64,000 nucleotides of DNA, taken from Streptomyces bluensis (GTDB lineage Bacteria > Actinomycetota > Actinomycetes > Streptomycetales > Streptomycetaceae). Below are positions 18,501-25,920 of the stretch, piece after piece. How positions within the stretch are numbered: position 1 is the first letter of the stretch; each line of letters opens with the position of its first letter. The position numbers and the translations under genes were made by a program. The notes below the pieces were generated by a model. That model was not told the origin of the DNA, ran no database searches, and saw only the letters and a list, made by a program, of their open reading frames with translations. The DNA lies in contig NZ_BMVM01000008.1 of NCBI RefSeq assembly GCF_014650715.1, positions 1-64,000 on the forward strand, read 5' to 3'.

Positions 18501-19248
18501 CGCGGCGGATCAGCATGCCGGCGGTGGAGACGGCGAGGGCGGGCTTGACGTGGTCGTGCTGGCCCTGGTCCTGTTCGCGCCGGTCCAGGCCGGTCCAGCG
18601 GCGGCCGGAGTTGGCGATGGTGACGCCGACCTCAAGGAGCTGGCGGCGGTCGTACCAGCCGCGGAGTTTGGGGCCGACGACGGCGACGTCGTCCCGGCCC
18701 AGCTCGCGCTCGTTCTCGACGACCCTCAGCAGCTGGGCGAGCGCGTCCGGTTCGGGGGCGCAGTCGTCGTGCAGCAGCCACAGCCACTGCACCGGCTCCC
18801 CGTGGGGGAGCTCGGGCATGTCGTACGCCTCGTCGCGCCAGGTACGGGTGACCGGGTCCCAGCCGCTGGGGCGCTTGAGGTACGGCAGGTCGTCCGGGGT
18901 GAGCTCACCGGCGGTGCGGTTGACCTCGTCGACGGCCTGGCCGAAACCGGTGCGCCGGGCGAGGTGGAGGACCCGGTCGGCACCGAGGGCGTCGGTGAGC
19001 AACTGGGCGGACTCGTCCGCGCTGCCGGTGTCGGCCGCCATGACGTTCTGTACGGGGCGCTCCTGGCCGAGCACCCCGGCGAGCGCGTCGGGGAGCCAGC
19101 GGGCGCCGTCGTGGGCGACGAGCACCGCGGTCACCACGTGTCGCGGAAACTCGGGTGGGCGGGTCGGGTCGGACACCGCTGAGCGGGTCGGGTCGAACAC
19201 CGCGGTGGCAGCGTCGTGGTGGGCTGCCGTGTGGCTGTGCACGGACAT
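15535..19248 (-). CDS. Large membrane family 2 glycosyltransferase
   Basis: The protein has 1237 residues. Residues about 20-300 are a GT-A fold: VVTAVLVAHDGARWLPDALAG, WLWLLHDDCAPEPDALAQLL (metal/nucleotide loop) and RDDVDLCWRATAAGHRV. A cytoplasmic linker follows, then about ten membrane segments (about 470-860), an extracytoplasmic domain (about 870-1060), a last membrane helix and a Tyr/Gln-rich tail of about 130 residues. It likely adds a sugar to a lipid-linked or surface polymer. I chose ATG 19248; the longer frame to 19377 adds unlikely sequence. It is co-translated with the DUF5719 gene. The natural substrate is unknown. Confidence 0.88.
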   Translation of the reverse strand: MSVHSHTAAHHDAATAVFDPTRSAVSDPTRPPEFPRHVVTAVLVAHDGARWLPDALAGVLGQERPVQNVMAADTGSADESAQLLTDALGADRVLHLARRTGFGQAVDEVNRTAGELTPDDLPYLKRPSGWDPVTRTWRDEAYDMPELPHGEPVQWLWLLHDDCAPEPDALAQLLRVVENERELGRDDVAVVGPKLRGWYDRRQLLEVGVTIANSGRRWTGLDRREQDQGQHDHVKPALAVSTAGMLIRRDVFEQLGGFDRRLPLMRDDVDLCWRATAAGHRVLVAPEAVLRHAEAASRERRTVDCVGRSAASPHMVDKAGAVYTLLVNTRTAQLPWVLVRIVLGTLLRTLAYLVGKVPGQAVDEIRGLLGTLLRPERIIAGRRRRGRSELDKGELRALFPPPGATVRATVEQVAGNLMGRSDPESSSAGRHGGAVESGPGGDDADFLEVEQFARLKRVARKPGPVLFAVLLFVSLVACRELLGGGALAGGALLPAPADAGELWARYLDGWHPVGAGDIQSAPPYLALVAMLASVLLGSTGLAVTVLLVASVPLAGFTAYFASRPLVQSRLLRAWAAVAYAFLPAATGALAGGRIGTAVLAVLLPLIARAGVAAGGLANASGAPGSWRATWAYALLLTVTTAFTPIVWPIALVLGLGLLGLRRGGITAHGVRFLVQLGTPLLVLAPWSLTLLPFGFFREAGLKYTEGTASATDLLGASPGGPGTVSGLMLIGVVLAALAALLRSERQLPIWTAWSAALVALVFAVLSNGSTWAGPATLVYGIALLAAAVLGADGARSRVAEQSFGWRQPVAALIAFAAAAGPLLIAAGWMIRGADGPLERRDPVQVPAFVAEESGTRDQARTLVLDSHSGAKVGYSLVRGSGARMGDAELAAAGGENKLLDKVVANLVAGSGADQADELGGFAVRYVLVRKGAPREVSRVLDATPGLTRLSQQDGSALWRVDRQVARATIVSGSGEPEPVAAGPVEIHTTVPDGGSGRVLRLADTADEGWTATLDGRPLTGTTVDGWAQGFELPPNGGTLDVTYEAPMSHTGWLWAQGALVLVLVVLALPGRRRDVDDDLPEEPVVPAQDITGDGRRARRLRAQAEAEAASGEGTDQTAATPPPPEEAPAAPAAAAVPQQQSYGTWDTQGYAGTDHGTYGHDPYQGAQQYPAGTYDQTYQADPYQTDAQQGGQYDPYAYGGTTASYDQTYPQTYPQGYDATYDPSQRPDRERPDGSQQ

Positions 19249-19510
19249 CGAGGTACGGGCCCCGGTTCGGTGGACTGTGGTCGACGCCTGTGTCCTGCGG
19301 GGACAGCGGACGTCTTGGACGAGCGACCACACTAACGGCTGGGCAGCAGAGCGGCCCGCCGCCTGTGGACAAGCCACCGGCGACGGGCCGATCGTTACGT
19401 AAGGGTGTGTGCTGTTTGGTCAGCGGTGCTCACGCGTGCGCGTGGCTGGTTCCAGTTGGTGCGCCGTCAGCTTCGGCTCCGCTGCCGCGGCGCGCACCAT
19501 GCGTCTGTTT

Positions 19511-19774
19511 TCAGACAGCGGCCTTCTTCAGGCGGCGGCGCTCACGCTCCGACAGTCCGCCCCAGATGCCGAACCGCTCGTCGTTGGCGAGGGCGTATTC
19601 AAGGCACTCGGAGCGGACCTCGCAGGCGAGGCAGACCTTCTTGGCCTCGCGGGTCGATCCGCCTTTCTCGGGGAAGAAGGACTCGGGATCGGTCTGGGCG
19701 CAGAGCGCGCGCTCCTGCCAGCCGAGTTCCTCGTCCGCGTCGTCGACCAGCAGTTGCTGCACGAGCTCGGTCAT
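19511..19774 (-). CDS. whiB: WhiB sporulation regulator (iron-sulfur, Wbl family)
   Basis: The 87-residue protein has the Wbl layout: four cysteines binding a [4Fe-4S] cluster (C25, then CLACEVRSEC at about 48-57), the GIWGG turn (about 69-73) and a basic C-terminal tail (RERRRLKK). By recall it is essentially identical to S. coelicolor WhiB, which with WhiA switches aerial hyphae into sporulation septation. The start is ATG with GAGGGG upstream. It lies next to the F420 genes and the giant glycosyltransferase. Confidence 0.96.
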   Translation of the reverse strand: MTELVQQLLVDDADEELGWQERALCAQTDPESFFPEKGGSTREAKKVCLACEVRSECLEYALANDERFGIWGGLSERERRRLKKAAV

Positions 19775-19835
19775 GTGCGCCCCTCGTCTGTCTTTCGCGT
19801 CCCCGTCGTGCTGCCGTTACCGATTTCGGCTGAAC

Positions 19836-19877
19836 GACACGAGTGAAATTACAAGTGTGCTGCTACGGGCGAGTCAA
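19836..19877 (-). promoter_or_regulatory. whiB promoter with adjacent GACAC motif
   Basis: On the minus strand TTGACT (19872-19877), an 18-bp spacer and TGTAAT (19848-19853) form a good vegetative promoter, giving a leader of about 65 nt. A GACAC pentamer on the plus strand (19836-19840) lies next to the predicted start of transcription. GACAC is the known WhiA-binding core, and WhiA/WhiB targets carry it near the promoter. Confidence 0.6.
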
Positions 19878-20185
19878 GCCGAGATCTGCTATTGAGCCCC
19901 TTATTCACTCTCCGGAACCAAGCCAATGCGGAAAGTGTTCAAATCGGCATAAACCATGACAGCGGCGGGGACCTGGAGCGCGTCCCCCTCCCATACGGGA
20001 AAAGACGTCCAGAAGTTCGATCCCGTTGCGGCCCGAACGCCGAAGCTCACCGAATCCGCCACGGAGGCCGCCCGCGGAGGCCGCGCCCGATGGGACGCCA
20101 TGTGTCCCGAGAGCCCACGCACAAACCTTTCACCGGCCAGATGAACCGGAAGAGGTGAAACATCTCCCACATATCGGGCGTCAAG
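19878..20185. other. Intergenic region upstream of the cysteine leader
   Basis: About 300 bp has no gene that I can support. The 88- and 89-codon readings on the two strands overlap each other and lack ribosome-binding sites or codon bias. Some AT-rich patches around 19905-19960 suit regulator binding upstream of whiB. Confidence 0.4.
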
Positions 20186-20214
20186 TTGACAGTCGAAGTG
20201 TGAACCGGTGTCCT
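20186..20214 (+). promoter_or_regulatory. Promoter of the Cys-leader / cysteine dioxygenase transcript
   Basis: Consensus -35 TTGACA (20186-20191), a 17-bp spacer and -10 TGTCCT (20209-20214) place transcription start at about 20221-20222, on the A of the leader ATG. The mRNA would therefore be leaderless. Confidence 0.65.
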
Positions 20215-20221
20215 AGTGGGC

Positions 20222-20314
20222 ATGCTCGCGAACTTGGCACTCACCTCGACCCGCTCCGCCGGGTTCCCCGGTGCTGCCCACGCTCGCTGTAGCTGTCGCT
20301 GTTCCAGCTGTTGA
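20222..20314 (+). CDS. Cysteine-rich leader peptide (candidate attenuator)
   Basis: A 30-codon ORF starts with MLANLAL and ends ARCSCRCSSC-stop. Four of the last nine codons are Cys, and all four are TGT, the rarer Cys codon in this G+C-rich genome. The ATG falls at the predicted transcription start. About 150 nt separate the stop from the cysteine dioxygenase ATG, with a GAGCCC/GGGCTC hairpin (20339-20355) and a GTTG/CAAC hairpin over the stop. Leaderless Cys-codon ORFs acting as cysteine-responsive attenuators are known in mycobacteria; here it would sense cysteine for a cysteine-degrading enzyme. That it is translated is inference. Confidence 0.68.
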   Translation: MLANLALTSTRSAGFPGAAHARCSCRCSSC

Positions 20315-20465
20315 GCCCAACGCGCTCCGGCTGCCACTGAGCCCACCCAGGGCTCGGCTGCTGTTCCCTCCGCCCGTACCAGGGCGCACCACAACGCCCG
20401 CGACCCGGGCGGACCAGCCGCTCCTCCCCACGCTTCCGCACACTTCCGCCGAGGAAACCCCACCC

Positions 20466-20990
20466 ATGAACAGCGACAGCGACCTCCAGATCGCCGGCGA
20501 CATCCTCGAAGTACCGCACCTCCTGCAGGCCCCGCGCGAGCACCCGGTCACCGTGGCCGAGTTCGCCGGCCTCGCCCGCTCCATCGCCGCCGACCGCTCC
20601 CAGTGGGAGCACCTCGTCCAGTACGACGCGACATCCCGCTGGTACCACCGGCTGCGCACCGGCCCCGGCTACGAGGTGTGGCTGCTGTCCTGGGTGCCCG
20701 GGCAGGGGAGCGGGCTGCACGGCCACGGGCGCTCCTCCGGCGTGCTCACCGTCCTCACCGGCGCCCTGACCGAGCGCACCGAGCGCGGCACGCGCGCCCT
20801 GGGCGCCGGCGCGCAGCGGGTGTTCGCGCCCGGATACGCGCACGAGGTGGTGAACGACGCACTCGAACCGGCGGTCAGCCTGCACGTCTACTTCCCGGGG
20901 CTGACGGAGATGCCGATGCGCCCCCAGTCCTCCATGGCGGACTCGGCCCGGTGCGCGGCTGCGTCCCCGTCCGCGGACGTGACCGCCTGA
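20466..20990 (+). CDS. Cysteine dioxygenase family protein (cupin)
   Basis: The 174-residue cupin oxidises cysteine thiol to cysteine sulfinate using Fe(II) and O2. The iron-binding segment GLHGHGRSSGVLTVLTG supplies two His, and FAPGYAHEVVNDA gives the third, the layout of bacterial CDO. ATG 20466 follows GAGGAA. A longer frame starting at 20271 runs through the attenuator-like region and is unlikely. It is preceded by a Cys-codon leader ORF, and its last codons are Ser/Ala-rich. Confidence 0.9.
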   Translation: MNSDSDLQIAGDILEVPHLLQAPREHPVTVAEFAGLARSIAADRSQWEHLVQYDATSRWYHRLRTGPGYEVWLLSWVPGQGSGLHGHGRSSGVLTVLTGALTERTERGTRALGAGAQRVFAPGYAHEVVNDALEPAVSLHVYFPGLTEMPMRPQSSMADSARCAAASPSADVTA

Positions 20991-21126
20991 GGAGATCTGC
21001 GAACCGCCTGAGGGACGTCCGGCATGACTGCCTGACCCGTTGTCGTAGCCGCCTGCAACACTGTCCCACCCGTCACCCGGCCACCACCCCTCAAGGAGTC
21101 AGCCTGACGGCTGACACACTGTTTCA

Positions 21127-22110
21127 ATGCGCATTGTGGTTCTGGCAGGCGGCATCGGTGGTGCCCGGTTCCTGCGTGGTCTGAAGCGGGCCGCGCCGGA
21201 CGCGGACGTCACGGTCATCGGCAACACCGGGGACGACATCCACCTCTTCGGGCTGAAGGTCTGCCCGGACCTCGACACGGTGATGTACACACTCGGCGGC
21301 GGGATAAACGAGGAACAGGGCTGGGGCCGGGCCGACGAGACCTTCCACCTCAAGGAGGAGCTCACGGCGTACGGGGTGGGACCGGACTGGTTCGGGCTCG
21401 GGGACCGGGACTTCGCCACGCACATCGTGCGCACACAGATGCTGAGCGCCGGCTATCCGCTGAGCGCCGTGACCGAGGCGCTGTGCGACCGGTGGAAGCC
21501 CGGGGTGCGGCTCATCCCGATGTCGGACGACCGCATCGAGACCCATGTCGCGGTCACGCTGCCCGACAGCGGGGCCACCCCCGACTCCGGGGAGCGCAAG
21601 GCCATCCACTTCCAGGAGTACTGGGTGCGGCTGCGCGCCTCCGTTCCGGCCGAGGCGGTCGTGCCGGTGGGGGCGGAGCAGGCGAAGCCCGCGCCCGGTG
21701 TCCTGGAGGCCATCGCCGAGGCGGACGTGGTGCTCTTCCCGCCGTCCAACCCGGTCGTGTCCATCGGCACGATCCTCGCCGTGCCCGGCATCCGCGAGGG
21801 GATCGCCGACGCCGGGGTGCCGGTCGTCGGTCTCTCCCCCATCGTCGGGGACGCGCCGGTGCGGGGCATGGCCGACAAGGTGCTGGCCGCCGTCGGTGTC
21901 GAGTCCACGGCCGCGGCCGTCGCCGAGCACTACGGGTCGGGGCTGCTGGACGGGTGGCTGGTCGACACGGTGGACGCGGGCTCGGTGGAGCGCGTCGAGG
22001 CCGCCGGAATCCGGTGCCGGGCCGTGCCGCTGATGATGACGGACCTGGACGCGGCGGCGCGGATGGCCCGCGAGGCGTTGACGCTGGCCGAGGAGGTGCG
22101 GGGCGCTTGA
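21127..22110 (+). CDS. fbiA: 2-phospho-L-lactate transferase, F420 biosynthesis
   Basis: FbiA (CofD) joins the 2-phospholactate-type donor to the deazaflavin Fo, making F420-0 or its dehydro form. The 327-residue protein starts RIVVLAGGIGGARFLRGL and has GNTGDDIHLFGLKVCPDLD, GWGRADETF and ATHIVRTQML, all typical of CofD, with FPPSNPVVSIGTI in the C-terminal half. ATG 21127 has no good ribosome-binding site, but a 7-bp inverted repeat (21098-21115) lies just upstream. It overlaps the fbiB start. Confidence 0.95.
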   Translation: MRIVVLAGGIGGARFLRGLKRAAPDADVTVIGNTGDDIHLFGLKVCPDLDTVMYTLGGGINEEQGWGRADETFHLKEELTAYGVGPDWFGLGDRDFATHIVRTQMLSAGYPLSAVTEALCDRWKPGVRLIPMSDDRIETHVAVTLPDSGATPDSGERKAIHFQEYWVRLRASVPAEAVVPVGAEQAKPAPGVLEAIAEADVVLFPPSNPVVSIGTILAVPGIREGIADAGVPVVGLSPIVGDAPVRGMADKVLAAVGVESTAAAVAEHYGSGLLDGWLVDTVDAGSVERVEAAGIRCRAVPLMMTDLDAAARMAREALTLAEEVRGA

Positions 22111-23456
22111 GCAGCGAGTCGCCGAAGGGCACGGGCAGCGAGGTGTCGAGCGCTGTTCCCGGCTACCGTGTGTGGGCCGTTCCAGGGCTGCCCGAGGTGC
22201 AGCCGGGCGACGATCTCGCCAAGCTGATCGCCGCGGCCGAGCCGGGGCTCGCCGACGGGGACGTGCTCCTCGTCACCTCGAAGATCGTGTCCAAGGCGGA
22301 GGGCCGGGTCGTCGAGGCCACCGACCGCGAGGCCGCGATCGACGCCGAGACCGTACGGGTCGTGGCGCGCCGCGGGCCGCTGAGGATCGTCGAGAACCGG
22401 CAGGGGCTGATCATGGCCGCCGCCGGGGTCGACGCCTCGAACACCGCGCCCGGGACCGTGCTGTTGCTGCCCGAGGACCCGGACGCGTCCGCGCGGGACA
22501 TACGGGAGGGGCTGCGGGACGCGCTCGGTGTCGACGTCGGCGTCCTCGTCACCGACACGTTCGGGCGGCCGTGGCGCATGGGGCTGACGGACGTCGCCAT
22601 CGGGGCCGCGGGCATGCGCGTGCTCGACGATCTGCGGGGCGGGACCGACGCGCACGGCAATCCCCTCAGCGCGACCGTCGTCGCGACCGCCGACGAGCTG
22701 GCCGCCGCCGGGGACCTGGTGAAGGGCAAGGCCGCGGGGCTGCCCGTCGCCGTCGTACGCGGGCTGCCGCACCTGGTGGCCGGGGACGACGGCGACGGCG
22801 AGGGAGCGCGGGCGATGGTGCGCGGGACACGGGACGACATGTTCCGGCTCGGGACGTCGGAGGCCGTACGGGAGGCGGTGACCCAGCGGCGTACCGTACG
22901 GGCGTTCACCGACGAGCCCGTCGACCCCGGTGCCGTACGGCGTGCCGTGGCCGCGGCCGTCACCGCGCCGGCGCCGCACCACACCACTCCGTGGCGGTTC
23001 GTGCTGCTGGAGTCCGAGGAGTCGCGCCTCGGACTGCTGGACGCCATGCGGGACGCGTGGATCGCGGATCTGCGGCGGGACGGCAAGAGCGAGGAGTCCA
23101 TCGCCAAGCGGGTCCGCCGGGGCGATGTCCTGCGGAACGCGCCCTACCTGGTCGTGCCCTGTCTCGTCATGGACGGCTCGCACACGTACGGAGACGCGCG
23201 GCGCGACGGGGCCGAGCGGGAGATGTTCGTGGTCGCCGCCGGGGCCGGGGTGCAGAACTTCCTGGTGGCGCTGGCCGGGGAGCGGCTCGGCTCCGCGTGG
23301 GTGTCGTCGACGATGTTCTGCCGGGAGGTCGTACGGGACGTGCTGGGGCTGCCGGAGGGGTGGGATCCCATGGGGGCCGTGGCGGTGGGCCACGCGGCTG
23401 AGGAGCCGAGGCAGCGGCCGGAGCGGGACGCGGGGGCCTTTATCGAGGTGCGGTGA
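22107..23456 (+). CDS. fbiB: F420-0:gamma-glutamyl ligase fused to nitroreductase domain
   Basis: FbiB adds the glutamate tail to F420-0. The N-terminal ligase domain (about 1-245) shows VWAVPGLPEVQPGDDLA, LVTSKIVSKAEGR and VTDTFGRPWRMGLTDVAIG. The C-terminal half (about 250-449) is an FMN nitroreductase fold (RRTVRAFTDEPVD, PAPHHTTPWRF, GAGVQNFLVALAGERLGS), which in mycobacteria reduces the dehydro intermediate. I chose TTG 22107, which overlaps the fbiA stop (TTGA) and is preceded by GAGGAGG. GTG 22143 is an alternative. Confidence 0.93.
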   Translation: MSSESPKGTGSEVSSAVPGYRVWAVPGLPEVQPGDDLAKLIAAAEPGLADGDVLLVTSKIVSKAEGRVVEATDREAAIDAETVRVVARRGPLRIVENRQGLIMAAAGVDASNTAPGTVLLLPEDPDASARDIREGLRDALGVDVGVLVTDTFGRPWRMGLTDVAIGAAGMRVLDDLRGGTDAHGNPLSATVVATADELAAAGDLVKGKAAGLPVAVVRGLPHLVAGDDGDGEGARAMVRGTRDDMFRLGTSEAVREAVTQRRTVRAFTDEPVDPGAVRRAVAAAVTAPAPHHTTPWRFVLLESEESRLGLLDAMRDAWIADLRRDGKSEESIAKRVRRGDVLRNAPYLVVPCLVMDGSHTYGDARRDGAEREMFVVAAGAGVQNFLVALAGERLGSAWVSSTMFCREVVRDVLGLPEGWDPMGAVAVGHAAEEPRQRPERDAGAFIEVR

Positions 23457-23480
23457 ACGTGGTGCACTGAATCGACGGCA

Positions 23481-23550
23481 CCTTCTGTCTCTCCTTCTGT
23501 CTTTCCCTCTTCTGTCTCTCCCCTTCTCTCACTTCGCCCCCTCTCTCTTC
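23481..23550. repeat. Polypyrimidine tract with 12-bp repeats after fbiB
   Basis: Seventy bases on the plus strand are almost purine-free. Three copies of a CTTCTGTCTCTC-type 12-mer start near 23481, 23493 and 23509. The tract lies 25 nt after the fbiB stop and just ahead of the glycosylase gene. Confidence 0.75.
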
Positions 23551-23569
23551 GACCTCTGGGAACTCAACC

Positions 23570-24577
23570 GTGGCAGGACGTTTCGCACCGCGGCCCACGC
23601 GTACGACCGTGCGCGGTGGGCATGTCGTCGTACCCGGACCCAGGGGTGCGGCGCGGCCGGCTCCGGTGGCGGGGCGGACGCGGACGTGGGTGCCCGGCGG
23701 GCCGCTCGATCTGGGGCTGGTGCTCGGGCCGCTGCGGCGCGGGCCCGCCGATCCGACGTTCCGGGTGGCTCCGGACGGGTCCGTGTGGCGGGCCACGCGG
23801 ACACCGGCCGGGCCCGGCACGCTGCGGGTCTCGTTGCGGGGCGGGGTGGCCCAGGCCGAGGCATGGGGGCCGGGCCGTGACTGGCTGCTGGACCAACTGC
23901 CCTCCCTGCTCGGGGCGTTCGACGATCCGGAGGCCTTCGAGCCGCGGCATCGGCTGGTCGCGCTGACACGGCACCGGCGGCCGGGGCTACGGCTGACGCG
24001 CACCGGGCTGGTGATGGAGTCGCTGATTCCGTCGATCCTGGAGCAGAAGATCACGGCAGGTGAGGCGTATCGGGCGTGGCGGTTGCTCGTACGGAAGTAC
24101 GGGGAGCCGGCGCCGGGGCCCGTGCCGGGGCCGATGCATGTGATGCCGGCGGCGCGGACGTGGGCGCTGATCCCGTCGTGGGAGTGGCATCGGGCCGGGG
24201 TCGACAACAAGCGGGCGTCGGCGATTCTGCGGGCCGTCCGGATAGCCGCTCGGCTGGAGGAGGGAGCCGGGATGGCGCCGGAGGAGGCGCGTCGGCGGCT
24301 GGAGCTCGTACCGGGGATCGGGCCGTGGACCTCGGCGGAGACCGTGCAGCGGAGCCATGGGGCGGCGGATGCGGTGACCGTGGGAGATCTGCATCTGCCG
24401 GGGATCGTGGGATATGCGCTGACGGGCGACAGGGACGCGGATGACGCGGTGATGTTGTCGCTGCTGGAGCCGTATGCGGGGCAGCGGCATCGGGCGGCTC
24501 GGCTGATCCTGTTGTCGGGGCGCACCCCGCCTCGTCGTGTGCCGCGGATGCCTCGGGGGGATATCGGGCAGTTGTAG
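23570..24577 (+). CDS. AlkA-type DNA-3-methyladenine glycosylase family protein
   Basis: The 335-residue HhH-GPD protein excises alkylated bases. The N-terminal half is a beta-rich AlkA-like domain, and ESLIPSILEQKITAGEAYRAW begins the helical core. The hairpin-helix-hairpin reads LELVPGIGPWTSAETVQRS (about 243-261) and is followed by VTVGDLHLPGIVGY with the catalytic Asp (about 273). GTG start 23570 has only a weak ribosome-binding site. It follows fbiB after a pyrimidine tract, and its stop codon lies inside a 16-bp tandem array. Confidence 0.88.
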   Translation: MAGRFAPRPTRTTVRGGHVVVPGPRGAARPAPVAGRTRTWVPGGPLDLGLVLGPLRRGPADPTFRVAPDGSVWRATRTPAGPGTLRVSLRGGVAQAEAWGPGRDWLLDQLPSLLGAFDDPEAFEPRHRLVALTRHRRPGLRLTRTGLVMESLIPSILEQKITAGEAYRAWRLLVRKYGEPAPGPVPGPMHVMPAARTWALIPSWEWHRAGVDNKRASAILRAVRIAARLEEGAGMAPEEARRRLELVPGIGPWTSAETVQRSHGAADAVTVGDLHLPGIVGYALTGDRDADDAVMLSLLEPYAGQRHRAARLILLSGRTPPRRVPRMPRGDIGQL

Positions 24578-24634
24578 TTCGTTGCGGTTGTAGTTCGTTG
24601 CGGTTGTGGTCGGTTGCGGTTGTAGTCGGTGGCA
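24571..24634. repeat. Four 16-bp tandem repeats spanning the glycosylase stop
   Basis: Units begin at 24571, 24587, 24603 and 24619. The first two are identical (GTTGTAGTTCGTTGCG) and the others differ at two to five positions. The stop TAG (24575-24577) is in the first unit, so copies extend downstream. Confidence 0.9.
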
Positions 24635-24667
24635 GGTGTAGAGGGCGGTGCCGGACGGACTGGTCGG

Positions 24668-25750
24668 CTACTCGTCCGACGAGAAGCGCACCGCTGCCGT
24701 CGGGATTCTCGCGTCGCACCACACGCGTACGCCGTCCCGGAGTTCGTTGTCCGCCCCGATGACCGCGCCGTCGCCGATGACCGCGCCGGTGAGGATCGAG
24801 CGCTCGCCGATGCGTGCCCTGGCGCCGATCAGGGAGTCGGTGATGACGGCGCCGGGCTCCACGACGGCGCCGGCCAGGACCGTACTGCCGAAGACGCGCG
24901 CCCCCTCGCCGACGAAGGCGCCCTCGCCGACCACCGTGCCGCCGGTCAGCTTGGCGTCGCCGGCCACCCGGGCCGTGGGGAGGATCAGGCGGTCGCCGCA
25001 GCGGCCGGGGACGGCGGGGGACGGAGCCCGGCCGAGGACCAGGTCGGCGGAGCCGCGGACGAAGGCCGCCGGGGTGCCGAGGTCCAGCCAGTAGGTCGAG
25101 TCGACCATGCCCTGAAGGTGGGCGCCCGCCGCCAGCAGGTTCGGGAAGGTCTCGCGTTCGACCGAGACCGGGCGGCCCGTGGGGATCGTGTCGACGACCG
25201 AGCGGCGGAAGACGTACGCCCCCGCGTTGATCTGGTCCGTGACGATTTCCTCGGGGGTCTGCGGCTTCTCAAGGAAGGCGGTCACGCGGCCCGTCGCGTC
25301 CGTGGGGACCAGACCGTAGGCGCGCGGGTCCGTGACCTGTGTCAGGTGCAGGGAGACGTCCGCGCCGGTGGACCGGTGGGTCGCCACCAGGGCCCCGATG
25401 TCGAGGCCCGTGAGGATGTCGCCGTTGAAGACCAGGACAGGGTCGTCGGGCCCCGAGTGCAGGCGCGAGGCCACGTTGCGGATGGCGCCGCCGGTGCCGA
25501 GGGGCTCCTCCTCGGTGACGTACTCCAGGTGGAGGCCGAGCGCCGAACCGTCGCCGAAGTACGGCTCGAAGACCTCGGCCAGGTACGAGGTCGCCAGGAC
25601 GATGTGGTCGACGCCCGCTGCGCTCGCCCGTGCCAACTGGTGGGTGAGGAAGGGGACGCCCGCCGCCGGAACCATCGGCTTCGGGGTGTGCACCGTGAGC
25701 GGACGCAGCCGGGTGCCTCTGCCACCGACCAGGAGGATCGCTTCTGTCAC
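24668..25750 (-). CDS. Mannose-1-phosphate guanylyltransferase-like nucleotidyltransferase
   Basis: The 360-residue sugar-1-phosphate nucleotidyltransferase begins EAILLVGGRGTRLRPLT, the nucleotide-binding signature, followed by TPKPMVPAAGVPFLTHQL. VFNGDILTGLD carries the metal-binding Asp, and a left-handed beta-helix of hexapeptide repeats fills residues about 250-350 (GGTVVGEGAFVGEGARVFG). GDP-mannose synthesis is the likely role given manA/manB in the window, but UDP- or dTDP-sugar chemistry is possible. I chose GTG 25750, matching the family N-terminus. The next gene upstream is the PGRP amidase. Confidence 0.88.
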   Translation of the reverse strand: MTEAILLVGGRGTRLRPLTVHTPKPMVPAAGVPFLTHQLARASAAGVDHIVLATSYLAEVFEPYFGDGSALGLHLEYVTEEEPLGTGGAIRNVASRLHSGPDDPVLVFNGDILTGLDIGALVATHRSTGADVSLHLTQVTDPRAYGLVPTDATGRVTAFLEKPQTPEEIVTDQINAGAYVFRRSVVDTIPTGRPVSVERETFPNLLAAGAHLQGMVDSTYWLDLGTPAAFVRGSADLVLGRAPSPAVPGRCGDRLILPTARVAGDAKLTGGTVVGEGAFVGEGARVFGSTVLAGAVVEPGAVITDSLIGARARIGERSILTGAVIGDGAVIGADNELRDGVRVWCDARIPTAAVRFSSDE

Positions 25751-25857
25751 CTGTCGTCTCTGCTTCCTGCCGGGACCGGCCGAACTGAGTGCCGGCCGGC
25801 CAGTGTGTGCAGACGTGGGGTTGGTCGTGCGCGATCCGGAGCACCCAACTAGCGGCG

Positions 25858-25920
25858 CTACCGGCACTACCGGCTCTACCGGCTCTACCGGCTCTACCAG
25901 CGCTACCGGCTCTGGTACCG
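25858..25920. repeat. 9-bp tandem repeats spanning the amidase stop
   Basis: Six or seven 9-bp units (CTACCGGCT type) run from 25858. The amidase stop (25903-25905) starts the sixth unit. Because nine is a multiple of three, each downstream copy carries another in-frame TAG on the coding strand. Confidence 0.88.

Noticed and set aside
19892..20170. 88- and 89-codon readings on both strands ahead of the cysteine leader
   Set aside because: They overlap each other, have no ribosome-binding sites and poor codon bias.
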